A DNA stretch of 64,000 nucleotides, taken from contig CAZOPV010000025.1 in the NCBI GenBank assembly GCA_964582085.1, positions 40,797-104,796 on the forward strand, read 5' to 3'. The DNA is from JADGNF01 sp964582085 (GTDB lineage Archaea; Thermoproteota; Bathyarchaeia; Bathyarchaeales; Bathycorpusculaceae). The notes under the pieces are model-generated. The model did not search any database. It was not told the origin of the DNA and saw only the letters and a program-made list of their open reading frames with translations. The position numbers and the translations under genes are program-made. Positions 1 to 8,779 of this stretch are shown one piece after another; position 1 is the stretch's first letter, and every line of letters starts with the position of its first letter.

Positions 1-693
1 ATTTTTAACTTCTTCGCCGATGACTGCGGCTCTAGCGAACCCGCCATAAGCGAAGAACATGAAATAGGCGCCAAATAACACACCTTTCTGTAATGGAAGA
101 AACGGCTCAAGGTTTGTTGGTTTGATGAAAAACATTCCGTAAATTATGAAGAGACATAGAATCAGAATTTTGATTAAGACTAGAATATTGTTTAGTAGAG
201 CTGATCTACGGACTCCTACGTAGTTAAGGGCTGTGAAAGCTAAACAGACAATCGCTGCTAAGATATTAGGAGGCATAACAGGTAGAGCTTCTGTGAAATA
301 GTATGCAAAGCCCAAGCTAACCGCTGCGCCTCCAAAGGTGTTACTGATTATCCACATCCAACCTGCAAGAAACCCTGCGAATGGTGACACTAGTCGTCTA
401 GTATATTCGTACACACTACCTTCGACGGGCAACCATGCTGACAATTCAGCAAAACTCAATGCGGTAAGTGACGCAACTGCGGCGGCGAGTAACATAGAGA
501 TCACAACTGCTGAACCTGCTAGTCCTGCTACAATACCTGTGACGACGAATATACCGCCTCCGATTATTGCTCCAATGCTTATGGCCGTCGCATCCCACAA
601 ACTTAGTTCCTGTTTTAGGCGTCTTGACTCATCATTGTTTGTCATGTAATCACGAGTAAAGAATCTGGGATAAATTGTCTCCCCGTCGTTCAT
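1..693 (-). CDS. Amino-acid permease (APC family), 3' end missing
   Basis: The reading frame is open from the left window edge to an ATG at 693, giving the first 231 residues of a membrane protein. After about 25 polar residues comes a Gly-rich first helix (AISIGAIIGGGIFVVTG), the hallmark of TM1 in amino acid-polyamine-cation permeases, followed by at least five more hydrophobic segments. The family exchanges or symports amino acids at the cytoplasmic membrane; the substrate cannot be told from this part. The C-terminal half lies outside the window. Confidence 0.85.
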   Translation of the reverse strand, partial: MNDGETIYPRFFTRDYMTNNDESRRLKQELSLWDATAISIGAIIGGGIFVVTGIVAGLAGSAVVISMLLAAAVASLTALSFAELSAWLPVEGSVYEYTRRLVSPFAGFLAGWMWIISNTFGGAAVSLGFAYYFTEALPVMPPNILAAIVCLAFTALNYVGVRRSALLNNILVLIKILILCLFIIYGMFFIKPTNLEPFLPLQKGVLFGAYFMFFAYGGFARAAVIGEEVKN

Positions 694-1344
694 ATTAAAA
701 CTTAACTCAGCTTTTGCTTGTTTAACATTTTAACGTTAAGATTGAGATCACAAAATTGGCCCCTTAAAAATAACTGCTGTTTAATCTACCTGGTGGTTGG
801 CAATGGAGTCTGAAGCCTCTAAAGAAGACTATTCCTGTGAAACCTCCTTTTGACTATCTGCGATGGATGCCTAAGAGGTTGTATCGGTGATGAGCGTTTG
901 GCACTAGCTTTTGGATTATGTTGTAAGCTTATGCCTCTAAAACTTTTATGTGACTTCTCCCACCAGCGTCCGACGATGTCCTGTCGGCTACTATGTGTAA
1001 ACCAAGCTTTTTAGAGTTGAATGGATGTTTTTAGGTGCTATGTTAGGTATGCGTTTTTATAGTCTTCTAAGTCTAAAAGAATAGACAAAACTTGATTGCT
1101 TTGATACGTCCACAGCTTTTATTTATTACTTTTTTACGCTCTTTTTGGACTAACTGTTTTGTTGACTATAAGCTTGTTCACATGTTTCAATTGTGATGAG
1201 AAATCGCCCAACTAGATTTAACATTATGTCCCCCGTCTCTGCTCCAACTATGAAGACGCCACCGTAATGCAATAACTTTTTTAGGTTTCAACTTTACACT
1301 TATCGCGGTGTATCAAAACGTCATCAACAACCAACTGGTTCCCC
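694..1344. other. Intergenic stretch without a recognisable gene
   Basis: About 650 bases separate the permease start from the first nucleotidyltransferase-like gene. Both strands are broken by stops. A short protein-like run at about 800-890 (KTIPVKPPFDYLRW) ends in two stops and could be debris of a lost gene, but I cannot assign it. The permease promoter must lie near 700-760. Confidence 0.5.
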
Positions 1345-1470
1345 ACGGACGGAGACACTTTTGTAACAAAAGAAGGTTTAATTTTCAACACACTCGGCTA
1401 TGAACATCCTCAAGGAACCGTTTTTGCATTTCTCAAATACATCCCTGCAGAGTACCAATCGCTCTTTAAT

Positions 1471-2346
1471 GTGGAGATGCTGGAGCGCACTTGGACTTTC
1501 GATGGAACGCAACTTTTCCGCGCAGAGAAACTCTACACAGCAGAGAATTACAAGTCTTTCGTGGAGACTTTTCGCAAAAACTTCCCCGACTACCTATATT
1601 ATTGCCATCTGCGACACAAAGAACTCATCAGTGCTCCTATCAACCGTATAGAAAAAGTTTTCATACCAAAAGAACGTCTCCAAGCCTTAATTAAATTAGA
1701 GAAACGTGATCGCATCCAAACGTTAGCGTTGGATTTAATTGAACTAATCTCTAAAGAGTCAAACGTCAGTATGCAAGACCTAGGCATACACGGCTCCATA
1801 GCTTTAGGTATGCACAGCGAAGAAAGTGACATAGACTTTGTAGTTTTAGGCTCCAAAAACTTCCGTAAAGTCGAAGCCACAATCGACCGTCTTGTTGAGG
1901 CAGGAACCATGCGCTATCTGTTCAGCAATCGTCTAGATAGAGCACGAAAGTTCAAGGGCAAATACAAAGACAAAATCTGGATGTACACTGCCACTCGAAA
2001 GCCTGAAGAGCTTCCTCCACCCTACGGCACTTTGCGGTTTTCCGTTATGCACCCCGTGAAGTTCGAATGTACAATAACCGATGACTCTGAAGCTATTTTT
2101 CGCCCAGCTGTATACAAATTCACCAACTATAAACCTTCAGATAAAAAATCCGAGCTTCCCACTGATCGCATACCTACATCCATACTATCTAATATCGGGT
2201 GTTACCGAAATGTCGCGCGCAACGGCGACCGAGTTAAAGTTTCAGGTGTTCTAGAGCGGGTGGAATCAAACAAGACAGGTGAAGTATTCTACCAAGTTGT
2301 TGTGGGTACTGCGACTACGGAGGAAGAATACGTTTGTCCTTTGTGA
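1471..2346 (+). CDS. Nucleotidyltransferase-fold protein, paralogue 1
   Basis: It has a Pol-beta-type nucleotidyltransferase signature (GSIALGMHSEESDID, about residues 107-121), whose two Asp residues would bind metal. It ends in a small beta-rich domain (GDRVKVSGVLERVE) seen also in the next two genes. Substrate and role are unknown. Homology with the paralogues continues upstream of this ATG: the frame is open from 1285, and the segment from about 1345 (DGDTFVTKEGLIF) aligns with the N-termini of both paralogues. No ATG, GTG or TTG occurs there, so the real start is either non-canonical (an ACG sits at 1345) or has been lost. It overlaps paralogue 2 by 13 bases. Confidence 0.75.
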   Translation: MEMLERTWTFDGTQLFRAEKLYTAENYKSFVETFRKNFPDYLYYCHLRHKELISAPINRIEKVFIPKERLQALIKLEKRDRIQTLALDLIELISKESNVSMQDLGIHGSIALGMHSEESDIDFVVLGSKNFRKVEATIDRLVEAGTMRYLFSNRLDRARKFKGKYKDKIWMYTATRKPEELPPPYGTLRFSVMHPVKFECTITDDSEAIFRPAVYKFTNYKPSDKKSELPTDRIPTSILSNIGCYRNVARNGDRVKVSGVLERVESNKTGEVFYQVVVGTATTEEEYVCPL

Positions 2347-3425
2347 AGCTGAGAGATCGAGACGGTATAGTCACCAAGGAAGGTCTAATTTTCCGCGTTT
2401 TTGGCTACAGCCACCCGGGGCATGCATACATATGCGATGCGGAATATGCTTCGGCGGGGATCTTTAAATCCGATGACCCACGGGCTCCCAGAGATGGGGC
2501 AGGCAAAAGTAAACTGTTCTACAAGTTCTACGACGACGAAGGCTGGAAATTTATACACAAAAACTATCCACAATACACAATTTTGCATGAAATGCTTGCA
2601 GTAAAAGTCTTAGGCGTAAATCACCTCCACATTTCAGAGGTACGCCAGCCACCAGCAAGGTTAAGAGAACTTGTTGCTATGGAACCCGCAGACAAACTGC
2701 ATGAGGCTACACTAAGAGTATTGAACACCTCGCTGAATCGCACTGGTTTGTCAGTGGACAACTTTGGGGTTTTTGGTTCAATGCTTCACGGTTTTCATCA
2801 TCCTGATTATTCGGATATTGATTTGCTCATTTATGGTGTGAAGCAGAACGAGAAGATGCGTGAAGCCCTACAGCTCCTTTATGCAGAGCATGATTCAGGT
2901 TTTAGTAATGAGTTTGACACAGACGCTACCATAGCCGGCAAAAAATGGCGCTTCAAGAATTTTGCGCCAAAAGAATTTTTGTGGCACCAGAAACGTAAAT
3001 TCATATACGGCTTGTACGATGACAAAGCAAGAAGCGGGCGTATCATAAAAGTTGAGTTTGAGCCAGTCAAAGAATGGAACGAAATTAAAAACGAATACAA
3101 CTCACAAGCTAAAATTGTGCGCAAGGATTGGGTACGAATCAAGGCGCGTGTGAAAGAGGATGTTGACGCGCCATTTATCCCATCAGTTTACGGCATTGAA
3201 CCATTGGAGATTCTAATCGGCCCCAGAAGCGCCTTGGAAGCTGTACGTGTAATTTCTTATATGGAAGAGTTTAGGCAGCAAGTGCAAAAAGACGAAACCA
3301 TACTTGTCGAAGGCACCCTAGAGGAGGTCACATTGCCAACAGGTAACTTCCATCAAATAGCTCTCACCTATTGTCCACGGTACTACGAGCAAACTCTCAA
3401 AGTTGCAGGTCTAAATCTTCGATAG
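2334..3425 (+). CDS. Nucleotidyltransferase-fold protein, paralogue 2
   Basis: This 363-residue protein has the same layout as its neighbours: an N-terminal domain beginning IVTKEGLIFRVFGYSHP, a nucleotidyltransferase core with GSMLHGFHHPDYSDID (about residues 149-164), and a C-terminal beta-rich domain (ETILVEGTLEEV). The TTG start at 2334 is chosen because GGAGG lies ten bases upstream; a GTG at 2343 is possible. It is translationally coupled to paralogue 1. The 3' end overlaps the convergent paralogue 3 by 15 bases. No substrate can be inferred; this is a conserved archaeal family of unknown function as far as I can tell. Confidence 0.85.
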   Translation: MSFVKLRDRDGIVTKEGLIFRVFGYSHPGHAYICDAEYASAGIFKSDDPRAPRDGAGKSKLFYKFYDDEGWKFIHKNYPQYTILHEMLAVKVLGVNHLHISEVRQPPARLRELVAMEPADKLHEATLRVLNTSLNRTGLSVDNFGVFGSMLHGFHHPDYSDIDLLIYGVKQNEKMREALQLLYAEHDSGFSNEFDTDATIAGKKWRFKNFAPKEFLWHQKRKFIYGLYDDKARSGRIIKVEFEPVKEWNEIKNEYNSQAKIVRKDWVRIKARVKEDVDAPFIPSVYGIEPLEILIGPRSALEAVRVISYMEEFRQQVQKDETILVEGTLEEVTLPTGNFHQIALTYCPRYYEQTLKVAGLNLR

Positions 3426-4430
3426 TGTCATGTAATCTGAGGGTTTATTTCCGATAATAACTCTGTAATGCTTACAGCCTTTACGCTTGTCCGTCACGCG
3501 TTCAACTTTGCCTTGTACCGCAATTATTTCGCCCACTTTTGCTTGTTCACAGAACCTCCCTCTAAAACTCACAACCTCTGATATGCCTTCAAGTTTTTTT
3601 CCTTCTACAACTTTTGCGTCTGCAATTTTATAGCTACAAGGTGTAAAAAGTGCCTCAGAATCATCAACAACAGTGGCAACCACTTTAGCGTAACCAAAAT
3701 ACTCGTAGTAAACATCGCCATACTGTTCTTCCACTTCACTCCATTCCTTAACAAACCTAACAAAATAGTCTATACCTCTATATTTGCCTTGGAAGGCTTT
3801 GCGCACCTCAACCTTGGTAAAATCCTCAAAGCTCATAACTGTGTCTTTCAAACGAAAATTAAACAGCGCTTCCAACTCTGATCTCGTGTAGGGCTTAACA
3901 TGTGATTTCTCGTCCTTTAGCAACTCTTGCAGTGCAGTGTAAGCTTTGCGGCAATTTGCTGTACCGTAGATGATAGGGTCTATATCGCTTTTCGGGGTGA
4001 ACAACCCCGCCATAATCGAGCCCGAAATACCTATGCTGCGCCACGGAATATTAGCAGTCTCTTTGATTGCATCCAAAAATTGCACAACTGTCATCTCTAA
4101 TGGATCCAGCTTCTTGGCTGTTCGTAGCATTTCAAGTTTTTTCACAGGATCATAACGTTTTATAATGGTTTCAACAGGGACTTCGCATAACTTCTCGCCA
4201 AAGACGGGGTCAGATATAATTAACCTGGGAGTGTGCTGCTGGAGATACTGGAAACGTTCTGCGAGATTGTAGACCTTTCCATAAAGATTTACGCCTTTGC
4301 CTCGAGTGCCTGTAGGTGAAGGGATGTAGCGGGGAAATGCAATAATCTTGCTTGGAGGATGCACTAAACCTTTCACATCAAAAATTACCTTGTCGTCTGT
4401 TTTGATGAGGTCGCCTTCCCGTGCACGCAT
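3411..4430 (-). CDS. Nucleotidyltransferase-fold protein, paralogue 3
   Basis: This is a 339-residue protein with the same three parts: an N-terminal domain (DDKVIFDVKGLVHPPSKII), the core motif GSIMAGLFTPKSDID (residues 137-151), and a C-terminal domain with GEIIAVQGKVERV. The open frame extends to 4553 but would run into the divergent CitG-family gene. The ATG at 4430 (MRAREGD) matches where the paralogues begin and leaves about 90 bases for divergent promoters. Family members carry D-x-D metal ligands, present here. The function is unknown. Confidence 0.8.
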   Translation of the reverse strand: MRAREGDLIKTDDKVIFDVKGLVHPPSKIIAFPRYIPSPTGTRGKGVNLYGKVYNLAERFQYLQQHTPRLIISDPVFGEKLCEVPVETIIKRYDPVKKLEMLRTAKKLDPLEMTVVQFLDAIKETANIPWRSIGISGSIMAGLFTPKSDIDPIIYGTANCRKAYTALQELLKDEKSHVKPYTRSELEALFNFRLKDTVMSFEDFTKVEVRKAFQGKYRGIDYFVRFVKEWSEVEEQYGDVYYEYFGYAKVVATVVDDSEALFTPCSYKIADAKVVEGKKLEGISEVVSFRGRFCEQAKVGEIIAVQGKVERVTDKRKGCKHYRVIIGNKPSDYMTLSKI

Positions 4431-4519
4431 AGTTGTTACCAGCAATCTCACCGCCTTAGCACTCAACACAACGCTAATAAACTTTTTCAACGGTACCATC
4501 AAAAGGTGCAACAAATTTG

Positions 4520-5470
4520 ATGCCCACCATAGACAAAGCCAAATACACTTCACAATGTTTACAACTCGCTATACTCCTCGAAGTCAGCACTAATAAACCT
4601 GGTAACGTAAACTTTAACTTGGGCTTTGAAGGGACTAGGGCAGAACATTTTCTTGCTTCGGCGGTAGCGGTAACTCCCTCTTTTGAGGAGGGGACAAAAC
4701 GCGGCATTCGGATCGCAAATAAAAAACTCTCTGTAAGCAAAGCAGGTATAGGTGAAATCATCAAAGTCTGCGTTACTGACATCAATACATGGCAAAACGG
4801 CGGTAACACGCTTCTTGGCACTGTGATGTTGTTTGTGCCAATCGCTGTTGCGGCAGGGATGAGTAACACAAAAAAAGGTCACACTTTTGATATAGTGGAA
4901 CTGCGGCGAAACCTAAAAACCGTAGTTGAAGCAACAACTTCCCAAGATGCAGTTGACCTCTATGAGGCAGTAGACATAGCTAAACCAGGTGGACTTAACA
5001 CCTCGACAGAACTTGACGTCAATGACCCTAAATCTAAACAGCAACTTCTTAAAGAGGACATTCCGCTCTTCAAAGTTTTTCAAATAGGTGCTCCCTACGA
5101 CGACATATGCTTTGAGTGGGTAAATAACTACTCCATAACCTTCACCGAAGCCTTCCCATATTTGATGCAAGTGCTTAAAACAAAAGGTGACCTAAACCAA
5201 GCTATAGTTCACACGTTCCTAAAAGTCCTTGCCGACCACCCTGACACCCTCATAGCGCGGAAAGTAGGTAAACAAAAAGCTCAAGAAATCTCACAAGACG
5301 CCCAAAAAGCCCTTAAGCATGGAGGCTTAGAAACACCTGCAGGTAGAAAAGCAATAAACGCCTTAGACCACAAACTTCGTAGTGCAGATAACCGTCTTAA
5401 TCCAGGTACCACAGCTGATATAATTGCAGCCACGTTGGCGCTGTGTACTTTAAACGGTTTTAGACCTTAA
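4520..5470 (+). CDS. CitG/MdcB-family triphosphoribosyl-dephospho-CoA synthase-like protein
   Basis: Family motifs are clear: STNKPGNV near the N-terminus, GGNTLLGT in the middle and NPGTTADIIAATL at the end. In bacteria this family makes the prosthetic group precursor of citrate or malonate lyase. No acyl carrier subunit of such a lyase is visible here, so the archaeal protein probably acts on another nucleotide or pterin-like substrate (inference). The ATG at 4520 is preferred over a TTG at 4517, with AAAAGGTG 11 bases upstream. It is divergent from the third nucleotidyltransferase gene and overlaps convergent mobA by 21 bases. Confidence 0.8.
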   Translation: MPTIDKAKYTSQCLQLAILLEVSTNKPGNVNFNLGFEGTRAEHFLASAVAVTPSFEEGTKRGIRIANKKLSVSKAGIGEIIKVCVTDINTWQNGGNTLLGTVMLFVPIAVAAGMSNTKKGHTFDIVELRRNLKTVVEATTSQDAVDLYEAVDIAKPGGLNTSTELDVNDPKSKQQLLKEDIPLFKVFQIGAPYDDICFEWVNNYSITFTEAFPYLMQVLKTKGDLNQAIVHTFLKVLADHPDTLIARKVGKQKAQEISQDAQKALKHGGLETPAGRKAINALDHKLRSADNRLNPGTTADIIAATLALCTLNGFRP

Positions 5471-6505
5471 TTCAGCAATGCGTAGCTCACACCACAGTTT
5501 ATCAGAACGTGCCCGCTCAGCCAAAAACACACAGTCGCACTTCTCGTGTGCTTGGGCTTCTAATTCATAGTTCTCAGCGGCATCCAAAAACGCCTTTTTG
5601 CAAGCTGCAACATTTTCCAATTTATTTTGCCTCATGAAATTGTTTAACAAACTTTTCCCTTCATTTTCTCTGCTCAGAGCCGCCCAAAAGAACAATTTTC
5701 TTCTCTCAAGAATAGTTGCACACAAAGAAAAAACGTGAGCTGCTTCAGTAAACTTGCCCTCTTTCCAAAATGCGGTTGCTTCTCCAAGTTGTTTCAATTC
5801 TGTAATAGGTAGTGAACCCAAATCTGTCCTATAATTCCTTTTAACTGTGCCGTCGACGCGACGGGGCTGTAGTTTCACCAAGTCTTCTCTAGAATTAATA
5901 TTTACAAAACTTTTCAGTTCAGGGTCAAGTCTCATTATTTCTGAGGCTGTAGCTACAAAATTAACCTTTGAGGCACCACGTATTACATCATCTGAACGCT
6001 GTCGTTTTAAACGACACAACGTTCCAGCAATTTCTAAGGCGCTGTCTTTTTTGAGAACCATGTTTAGCGTTTCTAATCTTCCATTAGGCCAAACAGGAAC
6101 CACCGCAAGGGACTCTTTTATCTCTTCAAACATGTACTCCATAACTGCAGGCTGAGCCAAAGGCATATCCGCAGGAAGAGTAATACATAACTCAGTATCT
6201 ACAGCTTTCAGACCAGTATAGATGGCTATTAATGGCCCACCTAAATGATCAATTTTTTCATCAACAAGTATCCTCACGTTTTCTATTCTGTTTTCCAATA
6301 AAACTTTAAAATATCGTGCCCTCCGTGATTCATCATTAACACATACAACAACATCGTCAACCACTTTGCATAGGTTTTCCACTGTGTGAACAACAAGTGG
6401 TTTACCTGCAAGCTCCGTGAGGGCTTTGTCTTGCCATTTTCCATCTTTTTCTTGAAACCTCTTTGCTTTTCCTCCTGCAAGCACAATTCCCGCCCGTTTA
6501 ACCAT
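5450..6505 (-). CDS. mobA: Molybdenum cofactor guanylyltransferase-like protein (MobA) with helical C-terminal extension
   Basis: The N-terminal 200 residues are a MobA-type nucleotidyltransferase: AGIVLAGGKAKRFQEKDGK (nucleotide loop), GGPLIAIYTGL, and TLPADMP (metal site). MobA adds GMP to molybdopterin to give the bis-MGD form. That suits the formylmethanofuran dehydrogenase encoded 3 kb away and the divergent fdhD. The C-terminal 120 residues are a helical, TPR-like extension (EATAFWKEGKFTEAAHVF) that ordinary MobA lacks. It may bind a client enzyme (inference). Confidence 0.8.
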   Translation of the reverse strand: MVKRAGIVLAGGKAKRFQEKDGKWQDKALTELAGKPLVVHTVENLCKVVDDVVVCVNDESRRARYFKVLLENRIENVRILVDEKIDHLGGPLIAIYTGLKAVDTELCITLPADMPLAQPAVMEYMFEEIKESLAVVPVWPNGRLETLNMVLKKDSALEIAGTLCRLKRQRSDDVIRGASKVNFVATASEIMRLDPELKSFVNINSREDLVKLQPRRVDGTVKRNYRTDLGSLPITELKQLGEATAFWKEGKFTEAAHVFSLCATILERRKLFFWAALSRENEGKSLLNNFMRQNKLENVAACKKAFLDAAENYELEAQAHEKCDCVFLAERARSDKLWCELRIAELRSKTV

Positions 6506-6640
6506 GCAACATATGCCCTCTCAATAGTTGGATTCTCAAGGTTACTGATGAGGATTCTAGTCGGCTTATTTGGCTTTCCGTTAATAATCCAACCGTGCTC
6601 AGTCACAAGAGTTAATATCGCGCTACACATTGAACTATAA
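6506..6640. promoter_or_regulatory. Divergent mobA/fdhD promoter region
   Basis: The 135-base gap between the two start codons contains a clear plus-strand TATA-like box (CTATAAAT, 6633-6640). It abuts the ATG at 6641, so transcription would begin near 6665, downstream of that ATG. Confidence 0.45.
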
Positions 6641-7462
6641 ATGTTTACTTCAAACAAAAAGCAGGTACACATATTGCCCAAACAAGTCAAAATTAAAAAA
6701 ATCAACATACACACAGGCGAAGTACAAGACATTGTTGATTATGTTGCTGAAGAAAAACCCCTACACTTATTCGTTAACACTGTCTTTTGGGCAACCATCA
6801 TGTGTTCTCCTACAAACCTCAAAGAGCTAGCGGTGGGACACCTGCTCTCAGAGGGCGTAGTTAAATCAACTAGAGAAATCATCGAGGTGATTCTAAAGGA
6901 AACTGAGGGTATTTGTTACGTTAAACTGGAACCAACCATTAAAGTGGAAGATCGAGTGAGACTCTCTAGACTTCATACGAGGGTAATCCCTTCAACCTGT
7001 GGTAGCGGCGCCCCTCACCAATTTACAGGAAAAAATCCAAAAGTCAAATCACAACTCAAAGTTAAAGCTCAAGTAGTTTTTGATAGTGTAAATCAGTTGA
7101 ACTTCAGAGCTGAAGGTTTCAGGCAGACAGGCGGGTTTCACGCTGCAGCAATCTACAAAGCAGATGGTTCTATGCTTGCTATGGCTGAAGATGTTGGGAG
7201 GCATAATGCAGTCGATAAAGTTATCGGTATGGTTGCACTTAATGAGGGCAATTTTGGTGAATGTTTTTTGGCTTTAAGTGGACGCATGTCGGGTGACGTG
7301 GTTTTCAAAGCGGCAAAAGTAGGGTTGCCAGTTGTAGCTTCTTTGTCAGCGGCGCTTTCTTCAGGAATCGACATGGCTGAAACAACCAACTTAACCTTGG
7401 TTGGGTTTGTGCGGGGAAAACGTATGAACATATACTCTTTTTCGGCGAGAATAACTGTTTAA
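6641..7462 (+). CDS. fdhD: FdhD-family sulfur carrier/sulfurtransferase for molybdo- or tungstoenzymes
   Basis: The conserved FdhD segments are visible: EEKPLHLFVN, AVGHLLSEGVV, the cysteine motif STCGSGAP, RQTGGFHAAAI, AEDVGRHNAVDKVIG and LSGRMSGDVVFKAA. The family passes sulfur from a cysteine desulfurase to bis-MGD in formate dehydrogenase. Here the likely client is formylmethanofuran dehydrogenase (inference). Only one Cys is present in the active loop, where E. coli FdhD has CxxC. The TATA box ends at the ATG, so a TTG at 6674 with GCAGGT upstream may be the true start. Confidence 0.88.
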   Translation: MFTSNKKQVHILPKQVKIKKINIHTGEVQDIVDYVAEEKPLHLFVNTVFWATIMCSPTNLKELAVGHLLSEGVVKSTREIIEVILKETEGICYVKLEPTIKVEDRVRLSRLHTRVIPSTCGSGAPHQFTGKNPKVKSQLKVKAQVVFDSVNQLNFRAEGFRQTGGFHAAAIYKADGSMLAMAEDVGRHNAVDKVIGMVALNEGNFGECFLALSGRMSGDVVFKAAKVGLPVVASLSAALSSGIDMAETTNLTLVGFVRGKRMNIYSFSARITV

Positions 7463-7537
7463 TTGCGCTCTTAAGCAGCCAATTTGTTAAAACTTGTTCA
7501 GAGAATTCTTGCAGTTATAGCGCTCAAACTTGGGTAT

Positions 7538-7972
7538 TTACTCTTTGAATTTTTCTAGTATTATTGCTGGGCAAATCTTTTTGATGCCTTCTATTGCTCC
7601 AATTTTTTCAGACAAAACTTTTGTTAGTTCTTTTCCGTCCTTTGTCCAGATCTCCGTCATTATCATGTGGTCGCCTGTTGAGGTGGCAACACTCCTGATT
7701 TCTACTAATTCGCAAAGTTTCTGAGCGACTTCCAGCAGTTTTGTAGGTTCTACATCTATACCTATGATGGAAACGCTGTTCACATCTAACTTTGATGGGT
7801 CTACTTGTATTGTGAATCTTTTGATTATGCCCTTTTCTTGCAGTGCTACTACTCGTTTTCTTATTGCTGACTCACTTAACCTCAGTTTTTTAGCAATCTC
7901 GTTAAATGATCGGCGTCCGTCCTGTTCAAGCATCTGAACAATCTTTCTGTCGTAATCATCTATATGTGACAT
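7538..7972 (-). CDS. Lrp/AsnC-family transcriptional regulator
   Basis: This is a 144-residue protein of usual Lrp size. Residues 1-60 form the winged helix-turn-helix (DDYDRKIVQMLEQDGRRSFNE, then LRLSESAIRKRVVALQEKGI) and residues 65-140 form the RAM/Lrp ligand domain. Archaeal Lrp proteins form octamers and bind near promoters in response to amino acids or redox state. It is divergent from the peroxiredoxin gene, so that promoter is a likely target along with its own. Confidence 0.9.
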   Translation of the reverse strand: MSHIDDYDRKIVQMLEQDGRRSFNEIAKKLRLSESAIRKRVVALQEKGIIKRFTIQVDPSKLDVNSVSIIGIDVEPTKLLEVAQKLCELVEIRSVATSTGDHMIMTEIWTKDGKELTKVLSEKIGAIEGIKKICPAIILEKFKE

Positions 7973-8020
7973 GGTTTTGTTCCTAATTCAGTACTTTTTT
8001 AGGCGTTTTTATGCTATTTT

Positions 8021-8078
8021 GTGACGATAAATAAATATTAAACGACTGCATATAAGTGTTTTGTTACTTATTTGTCAC
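8021..8078. promoter_or_regulatory. Lrp/peroxiredoxin divergent promoter with imperfect inverted repeat
   Basis: A TATA-like box (GCATATAAGT, 8048-8057) lies about 40 bases before the peroxiredoxin ATG. It is flanked by GTGACGATAAATAA (8021-8034) and TTATTTGTCAC (8068-8078), which are inverted with a three-base insertion in one arm. The right arm would overlap the transcription start. A regulator site is plausible but not proven. Confidence 0.4.
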
Positions 8079-8093
8079 TAAATGGTGTGAAAT

Positions 8094-8744
8094 ATGGAAG
8101 AAAAATGTGAACAAAACCTACCTAGAATAGGCGATAAGGTCCCAGATTTTGAAGCTGTAACCACGCAAGGTACAATAAAACTTTCAGATTTCAAAGGCAA
8201 ATGGGTCATACTCTTCTCTCATCCAGCTGACTTTACTCCTGTTTGCACCACAGAATTCATAGCCTTCGCAAAAATATACGAGGAACTGAAAAAGCGGGAT
8301 GTACAGCTAATAGGTTTAAGCATAGATAGCATCTATTCCCACATCGCTTGGCTACGCAGGATCAAAGAAAAACTAGGAGTCGAAATTCCGTTCCCTGTGA
8401 TTGCGGATCTGGACATGAAGGTTGCCAAACTTTTTGGTATGATACACCATAGTGAAAGCACCACAGCTGCCGTAAGATGTGTTTTCTTTATAGATCCTGA
8501 CATGGCTCTGAGAGCTATGGTTTACTATCCGTTGAATGTTGGCCGCAACATGGATGAGGTTCTTCGCGTCATAACCGCTTTACAAACCGCAGATAAATAC
8601 AAAGTTGCAATGCCAGCGAACTGGAATATAGGCGACAAGGTTATTGTCCCACCGCCTTCTACAACGGAAGCTGCCGAAAAACGTGCAAGCGAGGGCTTCG
8701 AATACATAGATTGGTTTTTGTGTAAAAAGGATCTTCCTGAATAG
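8094..8744 (+). CDS. Peroxiredoxin (archaeal Prx6/AhpC type)
   Basis: This 216-residue thiol peroxidase has the peroxidatic cysteine motif HPADFTPVCTTEF (about residues 43-55) and the Prx6-type C-terminal domain. The C-terminal cysteine in YIDWFLCKKDL is where archaeal enzymes keep a resolving Cys. It reduces hydrogen peroxide or alkyl hydroperoxides in the cytoplasm. With the adjacent Rieske protein it would protect the oxygen-sensitive C1 enzymes encoded next (context inference). Confidence 0.92.
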   Translation: MEEKCEQNLPRIGDKVPDFEAVTTQGTIKLSDFKGKWVILFSHPADFTPVCTTEFIAFAKIYEELKKRDVQLIGLSIDSIYSHIAWLRRIKEKLGVEIPFPVIADLDMKVAKLFGMIHHSESTTAAVRCVFFIDPDMALRAMVYYPLNVGRNMDEVLRVITALQTADKYKVAMPANWNIGDKVIVPPPSTTEAAEKRASEGFEYIDWFLCKKDLPE

Positions 8745-8779
8745 TAACTATGAGTTAAATTTGCTGAGGGATCTGGCGT

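Noticed and set aside
6283..6732. 149-codon minus-strand open frame across the mobA start
   Set aside because: It overlaps the mobA N-terminus and the fdhD start in another frame and shows no protein family features.
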